This document shows, piece by piece, positions 21,508 to 34,120 of a stretch of 64,000 nt of DNA (the first letter of the stretch is position 1; every line of letters begins with the position of its first letter). Location of the stretch: NCBI RefSeq assembly GCF_902167145.1, contig NC_050101.1, positions 110,389,789 through 110,453,788 on the forward strand, read 5' to 3'. The stretch comes from Zea mays. Taxonomy: Eukaryota; Streptophyta; Magnoliopsida; Poales; Poaceae. The position numbers and the translations under genes are program-made. Below the pieces are notes generated by a model. The model saw nothing but the letters and a program-made list of their open reading frames with translations. It was not told the DNA's origin and made no database searches.

Positions 21508-22819
21508 TGATAGTCGCCTAGAGGGGGGGTGAATAGGGCGAAACTGAATTTTACAAATATAAATACAACATCAAGTCGGGTTAGCGTTAGAAATAAAATC
21601 GAGTCCGCGAGAGAGGGCGCAAAACAAATCGCAAGCAAATGAAGAGTGTGACACGCGGATTTGTTTTACCGAGGTTCAGTTCTCGCAAACCTACTCCCCG
21701 TTGAGGAGGCCACAAAGGCCGGGTCTCTTTCAACCCTTCCCTCTCTCAAACGGTCCCTCGGACCGAGTGAGCTTTTCTTCTTCTCAATCAAATGGGAACA
21801 AAACTTCCCCGCAAGGGCCACCACACAATTGGTGCCTCTTGCCTTGGTTACAATTGTGTTTTGATCACAAGAACGAGTGAGAAAGAAAAGAAAGCAATCC
21901 AAGCGCAAGAGCTCAAAAGAATACGGCAAATCTCTCTCGCTAATCACTAAAGCCTTGTGTGGAATTGGAGAGGATTTGATCTCTTTGTATGTGTCTAGAA
22001 TTGAATGCCTAGCTCTTGTAAGTGGTTGAGAAATGGGAAACTTGGATACCATGAATGGTGGGGTGGTTGGGGTATTTATAGCCCCAACCACCAAACTTGA
22101 CCGTTGGTGGAGCTGTCTGTTCGATGGCGCACCGGACAGTCCGGTGCACACCGGACATGTCTGGTGCCCCAGCCACGTCACCAGTTCCGTTGGATTCCGA
22201 CCGTTGGAGCTTCTGTCTTGTGGGCCCGCCTGGATGTCCGGTGCACACCGGACATGTACTGTTCATTGTCCGGTGTGCCAGTATGGGCACGCCTGACTTC
22301 TGCGCGCGCTGTGCGCGCATTTAATGCGTCGCAGGTAGCCGTTGGCGCCGAGATACCCGTTGCTCCGGAGTTGCACCGGACAGTCCGGTGCACACCGGAC
22401 ATGTCCGGTGAATTATAGCGGAGTAGCCGTTGGAGATTCCCGAAGCTGGCGAGTTCCTGAGGCCGCTTCTCCTTGGCGCACCGGACACTGTCCGGTGTAC
22501 ACCGGACAGTCCGGTGAATTATAGCGCGAGTGCCTCTGGAAATGCCCGAAGGCGACGAGTTCGAGTTGGAGTCCTCTGGTGCACCGGACACTGTCCGGTG
22601 GCACACCGGACAGTCCGGTGCGCCAGACCAGAGGTGCCTTCGGTTGCCCCTTTGCTCCTTTGTTGAATCCAATATTTGATCTTTTTATTGGCTAAGTGTG
22701 AACCTTTTACACCTGTATAACTTATACACTAGAGCAAACTAGTTAGTCCAATTATTTGTGTTGGGCAATTCAACCACCAAAATTATTTAGGAACTAGGTG
22801 TAAGCCTAATTCCCTTTCA
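21508..22819 (-). repeat. 3' LTR of Sirevirus copy 2
   Basis: 1312 bp, same length as its partner. It contains the palindrome cluster and the hairpin-flanked TATA box. Adjacent trailer sequence starts with a polypurine tract (plus strand ATCTCCCCCTTTT). Confidence 0.93.
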
Positions 22820-23642
22820 ATCTCCCCCTTTTTGGTGATTGATGCCAACACAAACCAAAGCAAATATAGAAGTGCATAATTGAACTAGTTTGCATAATGT
22901 AAGTGCAAAGGTTGCTTGGAATTGAGCCAATATAAATACTTACAAGATATGCATGGATTGTTTCTTTCTTATATAACATTTTGGACCACGCTTGCACCAC
23001 ATGTTTTGTTTTTGCAAACTCTTTTGTAAATCCTTTTCAAAGTTCTTTTGCAAATAGTCAAAAGGTAAATGAATAGGATTTTGCAAAGCATTTTAAAGTT
23101 TTGAAATTTTCTCCCTCTGTTTCAAATGCTTTTCCTTTGACTAAACAAAACTCCCCCTAAATGAGATCCTCCTCTTAGTGTTCAAGAGGGTTTTGATATA
23201 TCATTTTTGAAATACTATTTTCTCCCCCTTTTGAACACAATAGGATACCAATTGAAAATATTCTTTGAAACACGAAGTTTTTGAAATTGGTGGTGGTGCG
23301 GTCCTTTTGCTTTGGGCTCATACTTTCTCCCCCTTTGGCATGAATCGCCAAAAACGGAATCATTAGAGCCCTCGAAGTAATTTCTTCCCCTTTGGTCATA
23401 AACAAATGAGTTGAGATTATACCAAAGACGAAGTCCTTTTGCTTTCTCCCCCAAAAGATGGAGAGAAGCGCGGAGTGACGGCGAAGTATGAGTTACGGAG
23501 TGGAAGCCTTTGTTTCCGCCGAAGACTCCAATTTCCTTTCAATACACCTATGACTTGGTTTGAAATAGACTTGAAAACACATTAGTCATAGCATATGAAA
23601 GAGACATGATCAAAGGTATATAAATGAGCTATGTGTGCAATC
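22820..23642 (-). other. Non-coding trailer with multiple polypurine tracts, copy 2
   Basis: Same organisation as 2175-3045: CTCCCCCTTT-type tracts at about 22822, 23152, 23222, 23328 and 23448 (plus strand). No ORF supported. Confidence 0.75.
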
Positions 23643-26600
23643 TTAGCAAAAGAAATTTCGCGAATCAAGAATATTGAGCTCATGCCCAAGTTTGGTAAAA
23701 GTTTGTTCATCAAGAGGCTTGGTAAAGATATCGGCTAATTGATCTTTAGTGTTAATGTAAGAAATCTCGATATCCCCCTTTTGTTGGTGATCCCTAAGAA
23801 AATGATACCGGATGGCTATGTGTTTAGTGCGGCTATGCTCGACAGGATTGTCGGCCATTTTGATTGCACTCTCATTATCACATAGCAAAGGGACTTTGGT
23901 TAATTTGTAACCGTAGTCCCACAGGGTTTGCCTCATCCAAAGTAGTTGCGCGCAACAATGGCCTGCGGCAATGTACTCGGCTTCGGCGGTGGAAAGAGCG
24001 ACCGAATTTTGCTTCTTTGAAGCCCAAGACACCAAGGATCTTCCCAAGAACTGGCAAGTCCCCGATGTCCTCTTCCTATTGATTTTGCACCCCGCCCAAT
24101 CGGCATCTGAGTAACCAATCAAATAAAATGTGGATCCCTGAGGGTACCAAAGCCCAAACTTAGGAGTATAAGCCAAATATCTCAAGATTCGTTTTACGGC
24201 CGTAAGGTGGGATTCCTTAGGGTCGGATTGGAATCTTGCACACATGCAAACAGAAAGCATAATGTCCGGTCGAGATGCACATAAGTAGAGTAATGAACCT
24301 ATCATCGACCGGTATACCTTTTGATCCACGGACTTATCTCCCGTGTCGAGGTCGAGATGCCCATTAGTTCCCATGGGTGTCTTGATGGGTTTGGCATCCT
24401 TCATTCCAAACTTGCTTAGAATATCTTGAGTGTACTTTGTTTGGCTAATGAAGGTGCCCTCTTGGAGTTGCTTCACTTGAAATCCTAAGAAGTACTTCAA
24501 CTCCCCCATCATTGACATCTCGAACTTTTGTGTCATGATCCTACTAAATTCTTCACATGTAGATTCGTTAGTAGACCCAAATATGATATCATCAACATAA
24601 ATTTGGCATACGAACAAATCATTGTCAAGAGTTTTAGTAAAGAGTGTAGGATCGGCCTTTCCGACTTTGAATCCATTAGTGATAAGGAAATCCCTAAGGC
24701 ATTCATACCATGCTCTTAGGGCTTGCTTGAGCCCATAAAGCGCCTTAGAGAGCCTATAGACATGGTTAGGGTACTCACTATCTTCAAAGCCGGGAGGTTG
24801 CTCAACATAGACCTCTTCCTTGATTGGTCCATTGAGGAAGGCACTTTTCACGTCCATTTGATATAGCTTAAAGCCATGGTAAGTAGCATAGGCCAATAAT
24901 ATGCGAATTGACTCGAGCCTAGCTACGGGTGCATAGGTTTCACCAAAATCCAAACCTTCGACTTGGGAGTATCCTTTGGCCACAAGTCGAGCTTTGTTCC
25001 TTGTCACCACACCATGCTCATCTTGCTTGTTGCGGAAGACCCATTTGGTTCCTACAACATTTTGATTAGGACGTGGAACTAAATGCCATACCTCATTTCT
25101 AGTGAAGTTGTTGAGCTCCTCTTGCATTGCCACCACCCAATCCGAACCTTGGAGTGCTTCCTCTACCCTGTGTGGCTCAATAGAGGAAACAAAAGAGTAA
25201 TGCTCACAAAAATGTGCAACACGAGATCTAGTAGTTACCCCCTTATGAATGTCGCCGAGGATGGTGTCGACGGGGTGATCTCGTTGAATTGCTTGGTGGA
25301 CTCTTGGGTGTGGCGGCCTTTGTTCCTCATCCTTCTTGTCTTCCTCATTTGCATCTCCCCCTTGATCATTGCCATCATCTTGAGGTGACTCATTTGCTTG
25401 ATCTTCTACTTCATCAACTTGAGCTTCATCCTCATTTTGAGTTGGTGGAGATGCTTGCGTGGAGGAGGATGGTTGATTTTGTGCATTTGGAGGCTCTTCG
25501 GATTCCTTAGGACACACATCCCCAATGGACATGTTCCTTAGTGCGATGCATGGAGCCTCTTCAATACCTATCTCATCAAGATCAACTTGCTCTACTTGAG
25601 AGCCGTTAGTCTCATCAAACACAACGTCACAAGAAACTTCAACTTGTCCGGAGGACTTGTTAAAGACTCTATATGCCCTTGTGTTTGAATCATATCCTAG
25701 TAAAAAGCCTTCTACAGTCTTAGGAGCAAATTTAGATTTTCTACCTCTTTTAACAAGAATAAAGCATTTGCTACCAAAGACTCTAAAATATGAAATGTTG
25801 GGCTTTTTACCGGTTAGGAGTTCATAAGATGTCTTCTTGAGGATTCGGTGTAGATATAACCGGTTGATGGCGTAGCAAGCGGTGTTGACCGCCTCCGCCC
25901 AAAACCGATCCGAAGTCTTGTACTCATCAAGCATGGTCCTTGCCATGTCTAATAGAGTTCGATTCTTCCTCTCCACTACACCATTTTGTTGTGGCGTGTA
26001 GGGAGAAGAGAACTCATGCTTGATGCCCTCCTCCTCAAGGAAGCCTTCAATTTGAGAGTTCTTGAACTCCGTCCCGTTGTCGCTTCTTATCTTCTTGATC
26101 CTCAAGCCGAACTCATTTTGAGCTCGTCTCAAGAATCCCTTTAAGGTCTCTTGGGTTTGAGATTTTTCCTGCAAAAAGAATACCAAGTGAAGCGAGAATA
26201 ATCATCCACTATTACAAGACAATACTTACTCCCGCCGATGCTTATGTAAGCAATCGGGCCGAATAGATCCATGTGGAGTAGCTCAAGCGGCCTGTCGGTC
26301 GTCATGATGTTCTTGTGTGGATGATGGGCACCAACTTGCTTTCCTGCTTGGCATGCGCTACAGATCCTGTCTTTCTCAAAATGAACATTGATTATTCCTA
26401 AAATGTGCTCTCCCTTTAGAAGCTTGTGAAGATTCTTCATCCCAACATGGGCTAGTCGGCGGTGCCAGAGCCAACCCATGTTAGTCTTAGCAATTAAGCA
26501 TGTGTTGAGTTCAGCTCTATCAAAATCTATTAAGTATAGCTGACCCTCTAACACACCCTTAAATGCTATTGAATCATCACTTCTTCTAAAGACAGTGACA

Positions 26601-26884
26601 CCTATATCAGTGAAAAGACAGTTGTAGCCCATTTTGCATAATTGAGATACAGAAAGCAAATTGTAATCTAATGAATCAACAAGAAAAACATTGGAAATAG
26701 AATGGTCAGGAGATATAGCAATTTTACCAAGACCTTTGACCAAACCTTGGTTTCCATCCCCGAATGTGATCGCTCGTTGGGGATCTTGGTTTTTCTCATA
26801 TGAGGAGAACATCTTCTTCTCCCCTGTCATGTGGTTTGTGCACCCGCTGTCGAGTATCCAACTTGAGCCCCCGGATGCATAAAC
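23643..26884 (-). pseudogene. pol: Sirevirus pol copy 2, frameshifted
   Basis: Two overlapping frames (26884-26141 and 26186-23643) together cover protease, GAG-pre-integrase, integrase, RT (YVDD) and RNase H. The break is a single missing C in the run at about 26182-26184, within the integrase core; copies 1 and 3 both have the longer run. Downstream the frame is open to 23643. As in copy 1, the pol frame opens right after a TAG (26887-26885) and is out of frame with gag. Confidence 0.9.
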
Positions 26885-26897
26885 CTACAAAACAAGT

Positions 26898-29591
26898 TTA
26901 GTTCTTGACTTTAGGTACCCAAATGGTTTTGGGTCCTTTGGCATTAGACACAAGAACTTTGGGTACCCAAACACAAGTCTTTGACCCCTTGTGCTTGCCC
27001 CCAACATATTTGGCAACTACCTTGCCGGATTTGTTAGTCAAAACATAAGCTGCATCAAAAGTTTTAAATGAAATGTTATGATCATTTGATGCACTAGGAG
27101 TTTTCTTTCTAGGCAACTTAGCACGGGTTGGTTGCCTAGAGCTAGATGTCTCACCTTTATACATAAAAACATGATTAGGGCCAGAGTGAGACTTCCTAGA
27201 ATGAATTCTCCTAATTTTGCTCTCGGGATAACCGACAGGGTATAAAATGTAACCCTCGTTATCCTGAGGCATGGGAGCCTTGCCCTTAACAAAATTAGAC
27301 AATCTTTTAGGAGGGGCACTAAGTTTGACATTGTCTCCCCTTTGGAAGCCAATGCCATCCTTGATGCCAGGGCGTCTCCCATTATAGAGCATACTTCTAG
27401 CAAATTTAAATTTTTCATTTTCTAAGTTATGCTCAGCAATTTTAGCATCTAATTTAGCTATATGATCATTTTGTTGTTTAATTAAGGACATGTGATCATG
27501 GATAGCATTAATGTCAACATCTCTACATCTAGTACAAATAGATACATGCTCAATAGTAGATGTAGAGGGTTTGCAAGATTTTAATTCTACAACCTTAGCT
27601 TGTAACATATCGTTCTTAGTTCTAAGGTTGGAAATAGTAGCATTGCAAACATCAAAATCTTTAGCCTTAGCAAGCAATTTTTCATTTTCAATTCTAAGGC
27701 TAGCAAGGGAAGCATTTAACTCATCAATCCTGGCAAGTAAATCATCATTATCATCTCTAGGATTGGAAGTTAAAACATTACAAACATGAGAATCAACCTT
27801 ATTAATTAATCTAGCATTTTCATTTCTAAGGTTGTTAATGGTCTCATGGCAAGTGCTTAGCTCACTAGACAATTTTTCACATTTTTCTAACTCTCGAGCA
27901 TAAGCATTCTTAACCTTAACATGTTTCTTGTTTTCTTTAATTAGAAGGTCCTCTTGGGAATCCAAAAGGTCATCCTTTTCATGAATAGCACTAATCAATT
28001 CATTTAATTTTTCCTTTTGTTCCATGTTAAGATTGGCAAAAAGGGTACGCAAGTTATCCTCCTCATCACTAGTATTATCATCACTAGAAGAGTCATATCT
28101 AGTTGAGGATTTAGATTTAACCTTCTTTTTGCCGTCCTTGGCCATGAGGCATTTGTGGCCGACGTTGGGGAAGAGGAGTCCCTTGGCGACGGTGATGTTG
28201 GCGGCGTCCTCGTCGTCGGAGGAGTCGCTAGAGCTTTCGTCGGAGTTCCACTCGCGACAAACATGTGCATCGCCGCCCTTCTTCTTGTAGTATCTCTTCT
28301 TCTCCTTTCTTCTCCCCTTCTTGTCGTCGCCTCGGTCACTGTCACTAGATATAGGACATTTAGCAATAAAATGACCGGGCTTACCACATTTGTAGCAAAC
28401 CTTCTTGGAACGGGACTTGTAATCCTTCCCCTTCCGTTGCTTGAGGATTTGGCGGAAGCTCTTGATGACGAGCGCCATTTCCTCATTGTCGAGCTTGGAG
28501 GCGTCGATTGGTTGTCTACTTGATGTAGACTCCTCCTTCTTTTCCTCCGTCGCCTTGAATGCGACGGGTTGAGCTTCGGATGTGGTGGGTTCGTCAAGCT
28601 CGTTGATCTTCCTCGAGCCTTCGATCATGCACTCAAAACTTACAAAATTCCCGATTACTTCCTCGTGGGTCATTAGTGTATATCTTGGGTTGCCACGAAT
28701 TAATTGTACTTGAGTGGGGTTAAGGAAAATAAGAGATCTTAGAATAACCTTAACCACCTCGTGGTCATCCCACTTTTTGCTCCCGAGGTTGCGCACTTGG
28801 TTCACCAAGGTCTTGAGCCGGTTGTACATGTGTTGTGGCTCCTCCCCTTTGCGAAGCCGGAACCGACCGAGCTCCCCCTCGATCGTCTCCCGCTTGGTGA
28901 TCTTTGTGAGCTCATCTCCTTCGTGAGCGGTTTTGATCACATCCCAAACCTCCTTGGCGTTCTTCAACCCTTGCACTTTGTTATACTCCTCTCTACTTAG
29001 AGAGGCGAGGAGTATTGTTGTCGCTTGAGAGTTGAAGTGCTCGATTTGGGCCACCTCATCCTCATCATAGTCTTCATCCCCTACGGATGGTACCTGTGCA
29101 CCAAACTCAACAACATCCCATATACTTTTGTGGAGTGAGGTTAGATGAAATCGCATTAAATCACTCCACCTAGCATAATCTTCACCATCAAATGTTGGTG
29201 GTTTTCCTAATGGGACGGAAAGTAAAGGTGCATGTTTAGAAATGCGAGGGTAGCGTAGGGGGATCTTACTATACTTCTTGCGCTCTTGGCGCTTAGAAGT
29301 GACGGATGCCGCGTCGGAGCCGGAGGTGGATGGCGATGAAGAATCGGTCTCGTAGTAGACCACTTTCCTCATCCTCTTTTTCTTGTCGCCACTCCGACGC
29401 GTCTTGTGAGAAGAGGATTTCTCCTTCTTCTCCTTGTTGTGTGAGGAAGAAGATCTTTTCTCCTTCCGTTTGGAGGAGTCCTTCTTCTTCTCCTTCCTCT
29501 TGGTGCGGGACTCTTCCGATGAAGTGCTCCCTTGGCTTGTAGTGGGCTTTTCGCCGGTCTCCATCTCCTTCTTGGCGTGATCTCCCGACAT
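26898..29591 (-). CDS. gag: Sirevirus Gag, copy 2 (intact frame)
   Basis: About 897 codons, from ATG at 29591 (MSGDHAKKEMETGEK) to TAA at 26900-26898. It has the same architecture as copy 1: basic Ser/Lys N-terminus, UBN2-type domain, CCHC knuckle CYKCGKPGHFIAKC, acidic DESSSDSSDDED stretch, long coiled coil and C-terminal WVPK motifs. No premature stop or frameshift. It could supply Gag in trans to other copies; that is inference. Confidence 0.9.
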   Translation of the reverse strand: MSGDHAKKEMETGEKPTTSQGSTSSEESRTKRKEKKKDSSKRKEKRSSSSHNKEKKEKSSSHKTRRSGDKKKRMRKVVYYETDSSSPSTSGSDAASVTSKRQERKKYSKIPLRYPRISKHAPLLSVPLGKPPTFDGEDYARWSDLMRFHLTSLHKSIWDVVEFGAQVPSVGDEDYDEDEVAQIEHFNSQATTILLASLSREEYNKVQGLKNAKEVWDVIKTAHEGDELTKITKRETIEGELGRFRLRKGEEPQHMYNRLKTLVNQVRNLGSKKWDDHEVVKVILRSLIFLNPTQVQLIRGNPRYTLMTHEEVIGNFVSFECMIEGSRKINELDEPTTSEAQPVAFKATEEKKEESTSSRQPIDASKLDNEEMALVIKSFRQILKQRKGKDYKSRSKKVCYKCGKPGHFIAKCPISSDSDRGDDKKGRRKEKKRYYKKKGGDAHVCREWNSDESSSDSSDDEDAANITVAKGLLFPNVGHKCLMAKDGKKKVKSKSSTRYDSSSDDNTSDEEDNLRTLFANLNMEQKEKLNELISAIHEKDDLLDSQEDLLIKENKKHVKVKNAYARELEKCEKLSSELSTCHETINNLRNENARLINKVDSHVCNVLTSNPRDDNDDLLARIDELNASLASLRIENEKLLAKAKDFDVCNATISNLRTKNDMLQAKVVELKSCKPSTSTIEHVSICTRCRDVDINAIHDHMSLIKQQNDHIAKLDAKIAEHNLENEKFKFARSMLYNGRRPGIKDGIGFQRGDNVKLSAPPKRLSNFVKGKAPMPQDNEGYILYPVGYPESKIRRIHSRKSHSGPNHVFMYKGETSSSRQPTRAKLPRKKTPSASNDHNISFKTFDAAYVLTNKSGKVVAKYVGGKHKGSKTCVWVPKVLVSNAKGPKTIWVPKVKN

Positions 29592-29639
29592 CACTTCGAG
29601 CGATTAGGCTCTAATGAAGCACCGAGCTCTGATACCAAT

Positions 29640-30951
29640 TGATAGTCGCCTAGAGGGGCGGTGAATAGGGCGAAACTGAATTTTACAAATATAAATACAA
29701 CTACAAGTCGGGTTAGCGTTAGAAATAAAATCGAGTCCGCGAGAGAGGGCGCAAAACAAATCGCAAGCAAATGAAGAGTGTGACACGCGGATTTGTTTTA
29801 CCGAGGTTCGGTTCTCGCAAACCTACTCCCCGTTGAGGAGGCCACAAAGGCCGGGTCTCTTTCAACCCTTCCCTCTCTCAAACGGTCCCTCGGACCGAGT
29901 GAGCTTTTCTTCTTCTCAATCAAATGGGAACAAAACTTCCCCGCAAGGGCCACCACACAATTGGTGCCTCTTGCCTTGGTTACAATTGAGTTTTGATCAC
30001 AAGAACAAGTGAGAAAGAAAAGAAAGCAATCCAAGCGCAAGAACTCAAAAGAACACGGCAAATCTCTCTCGCTAATCACTAAAGCCTTGTGTGGAATTGG
30101 AGAGGATTTGATCTCTTTGTATGTGTCTAGAATTGAATGCCTAGCTCTTGTAAGTGGTTGAGAAATGGGAAACTTGGATACCATGAATGGTGGGGTGGTT
30201 GGGGTATTTATAGCCCCAACCACCAAACTTGACCGTTGGTGGAGCTGTCTGTTCGATGGCGCACCGGACAGTCCGGTGCACACTGGACATGTCCGGTGCC
30301 CCAGCCACGTCACCAGTTCCGTTGGATTCCGACCATTGGAGCTTCTGTCTTGTGGGCCCGCCTGGATGTCCGGTGCACACCGGACATGTACTGTTCATTG
30401 TCCGGTGTGCCAGTATGGGCACGCCTGACTTCTGCGCGCGCTGTGCGCGCATTTAATGCGTCGCAGGTAGCCGTTGGCGCCGAGATACCCGTTGCTCCGG
30501 AGTTGCACCGGACAGTCCGGTGCACACCGGACATGTCCGGTGAATTATAGCGGACTAGCCGTTGGAGATTCCCGAAGCTGGCGAGTTCCTGAGGCCGCTT
30601 CTCCTTGGCGCACCGGACACTGTCCGGTGTACACCGGACAGTCCGGTGAATTATAGCGCGAGTGCCTCTGGAAATTCCCGAAGGCGGCGAGTTCGAGTTG
30701 GAGTCCTCTGGTGCACCGGACACTGTCCGGTGGCACACCCGACAGTCCGGTGCGCCAGACCAGAGGTGCCTTCGGTTGCCCCTTTGCTCCTTTGTTGAAT
30801 CCAATATTTGATCTTTTTATTGGCTAAGTGTGAACCTTTTACACCTGTATAACTTATACACTAGAGCAAACTAGTTATTCCAATTATTTGTGTTGGGCAA
30901 TTCAACCACCAAAATTATTTAGGAACTAGGTGTAAGCCTAATTCCCTTTCA
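29640..30951 (-). repeat. 5' LTR of Sirevirus copy 2
   Basis: 1312 bp. A PBS (GATACCAATT on the plus strand) abuts it at 29631-29640. The TATA loop is at 30205-30213 between 11-bp inverted arms. Confidence 0.93.
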
Positions 30952-31218
30952 GGTGCACCACCTGAATGCTGGTTGACTGCCCTCTTCTTGAATTTCTTTG
31001 TTGTTTCCTTGGGCTTCTTTTGTTCTTGAGTCTTGGACTTCTACGCATCTTTTAAGTCTTCTTTTGAGGTGTTCCATCCTTATTGCCTTAGTCCAATCCT
31101 CTTTGCATCCTGTGAACTACAAACACAAACACTAGCAAACACATTAGCCTACATGTTATGTTGATCATCAAACACCAAAATCATCTAGACAAATGGGCCG
31201 AGGTCCATTTTCCTTACA

Positions 31219-31920
31219 CACCCAACCACGCATGTGCTGGCTAAGCACAATACCACACTTCCGAGGTGTGATTGCATAGGGACTCTATGAGGCATTTACA
31301 AAGTTCCACTAGCATGAGAGAAGCCGCTATGGTTTTAGGCAGAGGGGGTATAGAAATCACTCGTCCGAAAATCTATCACAGACAGATCGACACGAGAACC
31401 TCCCTATACTTGTGCAACTCCTTCCTGCTTGCCCTTTCGGGTAAGGCCTCAAACACTAGCTTTCCTAATTAATTAGCCAAAACCAGAGCCATAGTAGTCC
31501 TTGTGGTTGCGCTGTTTTCTCGGGTTGACGCTCCATGATCCAATCAAACATAATGATTTTATTATGCATAATAATAAAGCCAACAATAATAGAAGCATGA
31601 TCATAATCACATGTATCATTAATCCAAAAACCAGGTAGATCACTAGCAAGTCTACCCCATAATTATCAACCCAGGTGTAAATAAGGCATAGGGAAAAACA
31701 AATCTAGGTAACCTATTAGGTTCCCATCAATTTAACCTAACATTGCATGCATTGGGTGAGAACATAACAATTAATATTATTAGGTCAAACAATGTGATCA
31801 AATACACACTTGCCTTTAACTTATGATAACATGCTGCTCAGAGTCTTCAAATGTCTTGATCTGCAGATCCACGTACACTTGCCCGTCTAATCGCAGACGT
31901 ACAAACAAATAGACAAATAC
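31219..31920 (-). other. Non-coding repeat sequence, probably trailer of a decayed chromovirus
   Basis: No ORF. The text (GTGCTGGCTAAGCACAATAC, then CTTTCGGGTAAGGC and CGGGTTGACGCTCCATG) resembles grass gypsy non-coding sequence known to me only by impression. Its position downstream of the chromodomain remnant on the minus strand fits the same element, split by the LINE. Confidence 0.35.
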
Positions 31921-33215
31921 ATCAACAACATAGCCTTTTAGTCCCAAGCAAGTTGGGGTAGGCTAGAGTTAAAACCCAACAACATGTCACCAAAAAGAGA
32001 AAGAGAGAGAAAGGGGAGCGGAAAAGCTTTTGAGAGCACTAAAAGGAAAAGGCCTAATCATGGTTCGGGCACGCGTATAGCTTCTTTCCAAGCACTTCTA
32101 TCCAAACACAACTCCATTGGGATATTCCATTCCTTCAAGTCCCTTTTGATTGCCTCCTCCCATGTCAAGTTTGGTCGTCTTCTACCTCTTTTCACATTAT
32201 TATCCCGTCTTATGATGCCTCTGTGTATCAGTGCCTTTGGGGGTCTCCGGTGGACATGCCCAAACCATCTTAATAGGTGTTGAATAAGCTTTTCTTCAAT
32301 TAGCGCTACTCCTAGCCAATCGCGTATGTCATCGTTTCTCACTCAGTCCAATCTTGTGTGCCCACATATCCAACGCAACATACACATCTCTGCGACACTT
32401 AGTTGTTGGATATGTCATCTCTTAGTAGGCCAACACTCAGTCCCATATAACATAGCAGGCCTAATCGCCGTCCTGTAGAACCTGCCTTTCAACTTCTGTG
32501 GCACTCTCTTGTCACATAGGACTCCCGATGCTTGATGCCATTTCATCCACCCCGCTTTGATCCTATGGCTAACATCTTCATCAATATCACCATCTCTCTA
32601 TAGCATCGATCCCAAATAATGGAAGGTGTCCTTCTTTGGTACTACCTAGCCTCCCAAGCTTACATCTTCATCCTCACTAATTGTAGTACCAAAGTCACAT
32701 CTCATATACTCGGTTTTGGTCTTGCTAATTCTAAATCCTTTTGACTCTAGGGTTTGACGCCATAACTCTGGTTTTCTATTTACTCCTTCTCGACTTTCAT
32801 CTACTAGGACTACATCGTCAGCGAAAAGCATACACCAAGGAATATCTTCTTGTATATCCCTCGTGACCTCATCTATCACTAAGGCAAATAGATAATGGAT
32901 TAAAGCTGAACCTTCATGTAGTCCTATGTTAATAAGGAAAACATTTGTATCACCATCAGTTGTTTGGACGCTAGTCACAACCTTGTCATACATGTCAGCG
33001 TAACATACTTTGCTGGGACTTTATGCTTATCCAATGTCCACCACATGATATTCCTAGGTATTTTATCATAGCCCTTTTCCAAGTCAATGAAAACCATGTG
33101 CAAATCCTTCTACTCCTTATATCGCTCTATGACATGTCTTATTAAGAAAATTGCTTCCATGGTTGACCTTCCAGGCATGAATCTAAATTGGTTCATAGAA
33201 ATCAACCACATAAAA
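31921..33215 (-). pseudogene. RTE-type LINE, 5'-truncated and decayed
   Basis: The minus strand encodes reverse transcriptase fragments: FMPGRSTMEAIFLIRH (about 33180), MVFIDLEK, then [20 protein letters not shown] with the FADD catalytic box (about 32830), and the C-terminal RWFGHVHRRPPKA and RRRPNLTWEEAIKRDL (about 32130-32270). An in-frame TAG lies near 33118 and there are frame changes between fragments. The 3' end carries the plant RTE-like text CCCAAGCAAGTTGGGG and a short CAA-rich tail at 31921 (plus strand), as expected for target-primed insertion. Non-functional. Confidence 0.82.
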
Positions 33216-34120
33216 TAAATCTACGCGTCGAGACGAGTCCGTAGGTTCGAGAACCACTAGAATCACAGTTAAAACTTAGAAGATATGGATTTTCTAAGCT
33301 TTTATAATTATTTTTATATTAAAAATCATTTTTTTGAAATTTATATTTAATTATCAGAAACCGGGACTGCTAGTACTATTTTTAGGAAGCACATGGTTCA
33401 AATGGAAATAAAATGGACTAGATTATAAGGATTTCTAACTAAAAGTACTCCCGGGTCTCTTTATTAAAACTACCTCTTCTTCTATACACCGCCACACGCC
33501 TGGGCCATTCATACAAGGATCTAGGGTCCAGATCAGTTTCCCCAACCGGTAGGCCCTCCTTCTAATCTCTACCATGCACCCACAATCCAACGGTTTGTCC
33601 GTAATGAACTCGAGGGGGAAGAACATTTGGCAACATGTCCCCACATGCCAAGGACTTCACGAGCGCATGTTCGGCATGGGAGGGTGAGGTTGTGCTGCGG
33701 GGCCTGTGCGTCAGAGACTCTGATGCACGCGCGTGGGAGAGGGAGGCTGATTTAGGGGACCCACCTGTCGGCACATGAGTGTGGCGAAGTTGGGCTGTGC
33801 AGGTGTGTGACTGTGCGACGCGGGAGCTGCTAGTGGGACGTGGTGGGTAGAGTCGGCCCAGATAAGCTCTTTTTTTCTTTTTCTTTTCTATTTTCCTTTC
33901 TATTTTAGTTTTCAAATGTCAACTCAAGTTCGTTTTGAATCTTACATTTAAATTAAATACAACAACAAAAGTACTATCATGAATACGAAGACATATTTTA
34001 TTTATTTACTTTACTCAGTTAAGTAAGTGCTTATATTTATATAAAATAAGAAAATGATTCACATATCCCTACCATAAAAAGGGATCTTTATTTACTCTTC
34101 GAATTTGTGTACAACAAATC
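33216..34120 (-). other. Unassigned decayed repeat sequence between LINE and chromodomain
   Basis: No supported gene. AT-rich at first, with a pyrimidine-rich run at 33868-33908 (plus strand). The context suggests the non-coding 3' part of the chromovirus whose chromodomain follows. Confidence 0.35.

Larger units (their letters stand above)
21508..30951 (-). mobile_element. Sirevirus copy 2, Ji/Opie-type, complete with TSD
   Basis: 9444 bp with two 1312-bp LTRs (21508-22819 and 29640-30951) and TSD GGTGC at 21503-21507 and 30952-30956. It is inserted into the 5' LTR of the deleted Sirevirus-like element. By eye the LTRs differ at about 16 positions (roughly 1.2 percent), so it is older than copy 3. 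Gag is intact; pol carries a one-base deletion. Confidence 0.95.
19490..31218 (-). mobile_element. Internally deleted Sirevirus-like element, split by Sirevirus copy 2
   Basis: The 3' LTR fragment is at about 19490-19922 (edge CTTACA at 19922). A purine-tract-rich trailer follows (19923-20900), then a short gag-related remnant (about 21130-21425), then part of the 5' LTR at about 21428-21507, continued at 30952-31218 (same CTTACA edge). The LTR ends match each other (TGATCATCAAACACCAAAATC and flanks) and resemble the solo LTR at 45284-60483. Reverse transcriptase and integrase are absent. The left LTR is also truncated and no TSD was found. Family naming (giepum- or ruda-like) is uncertain. 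Confidence 0.65.
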
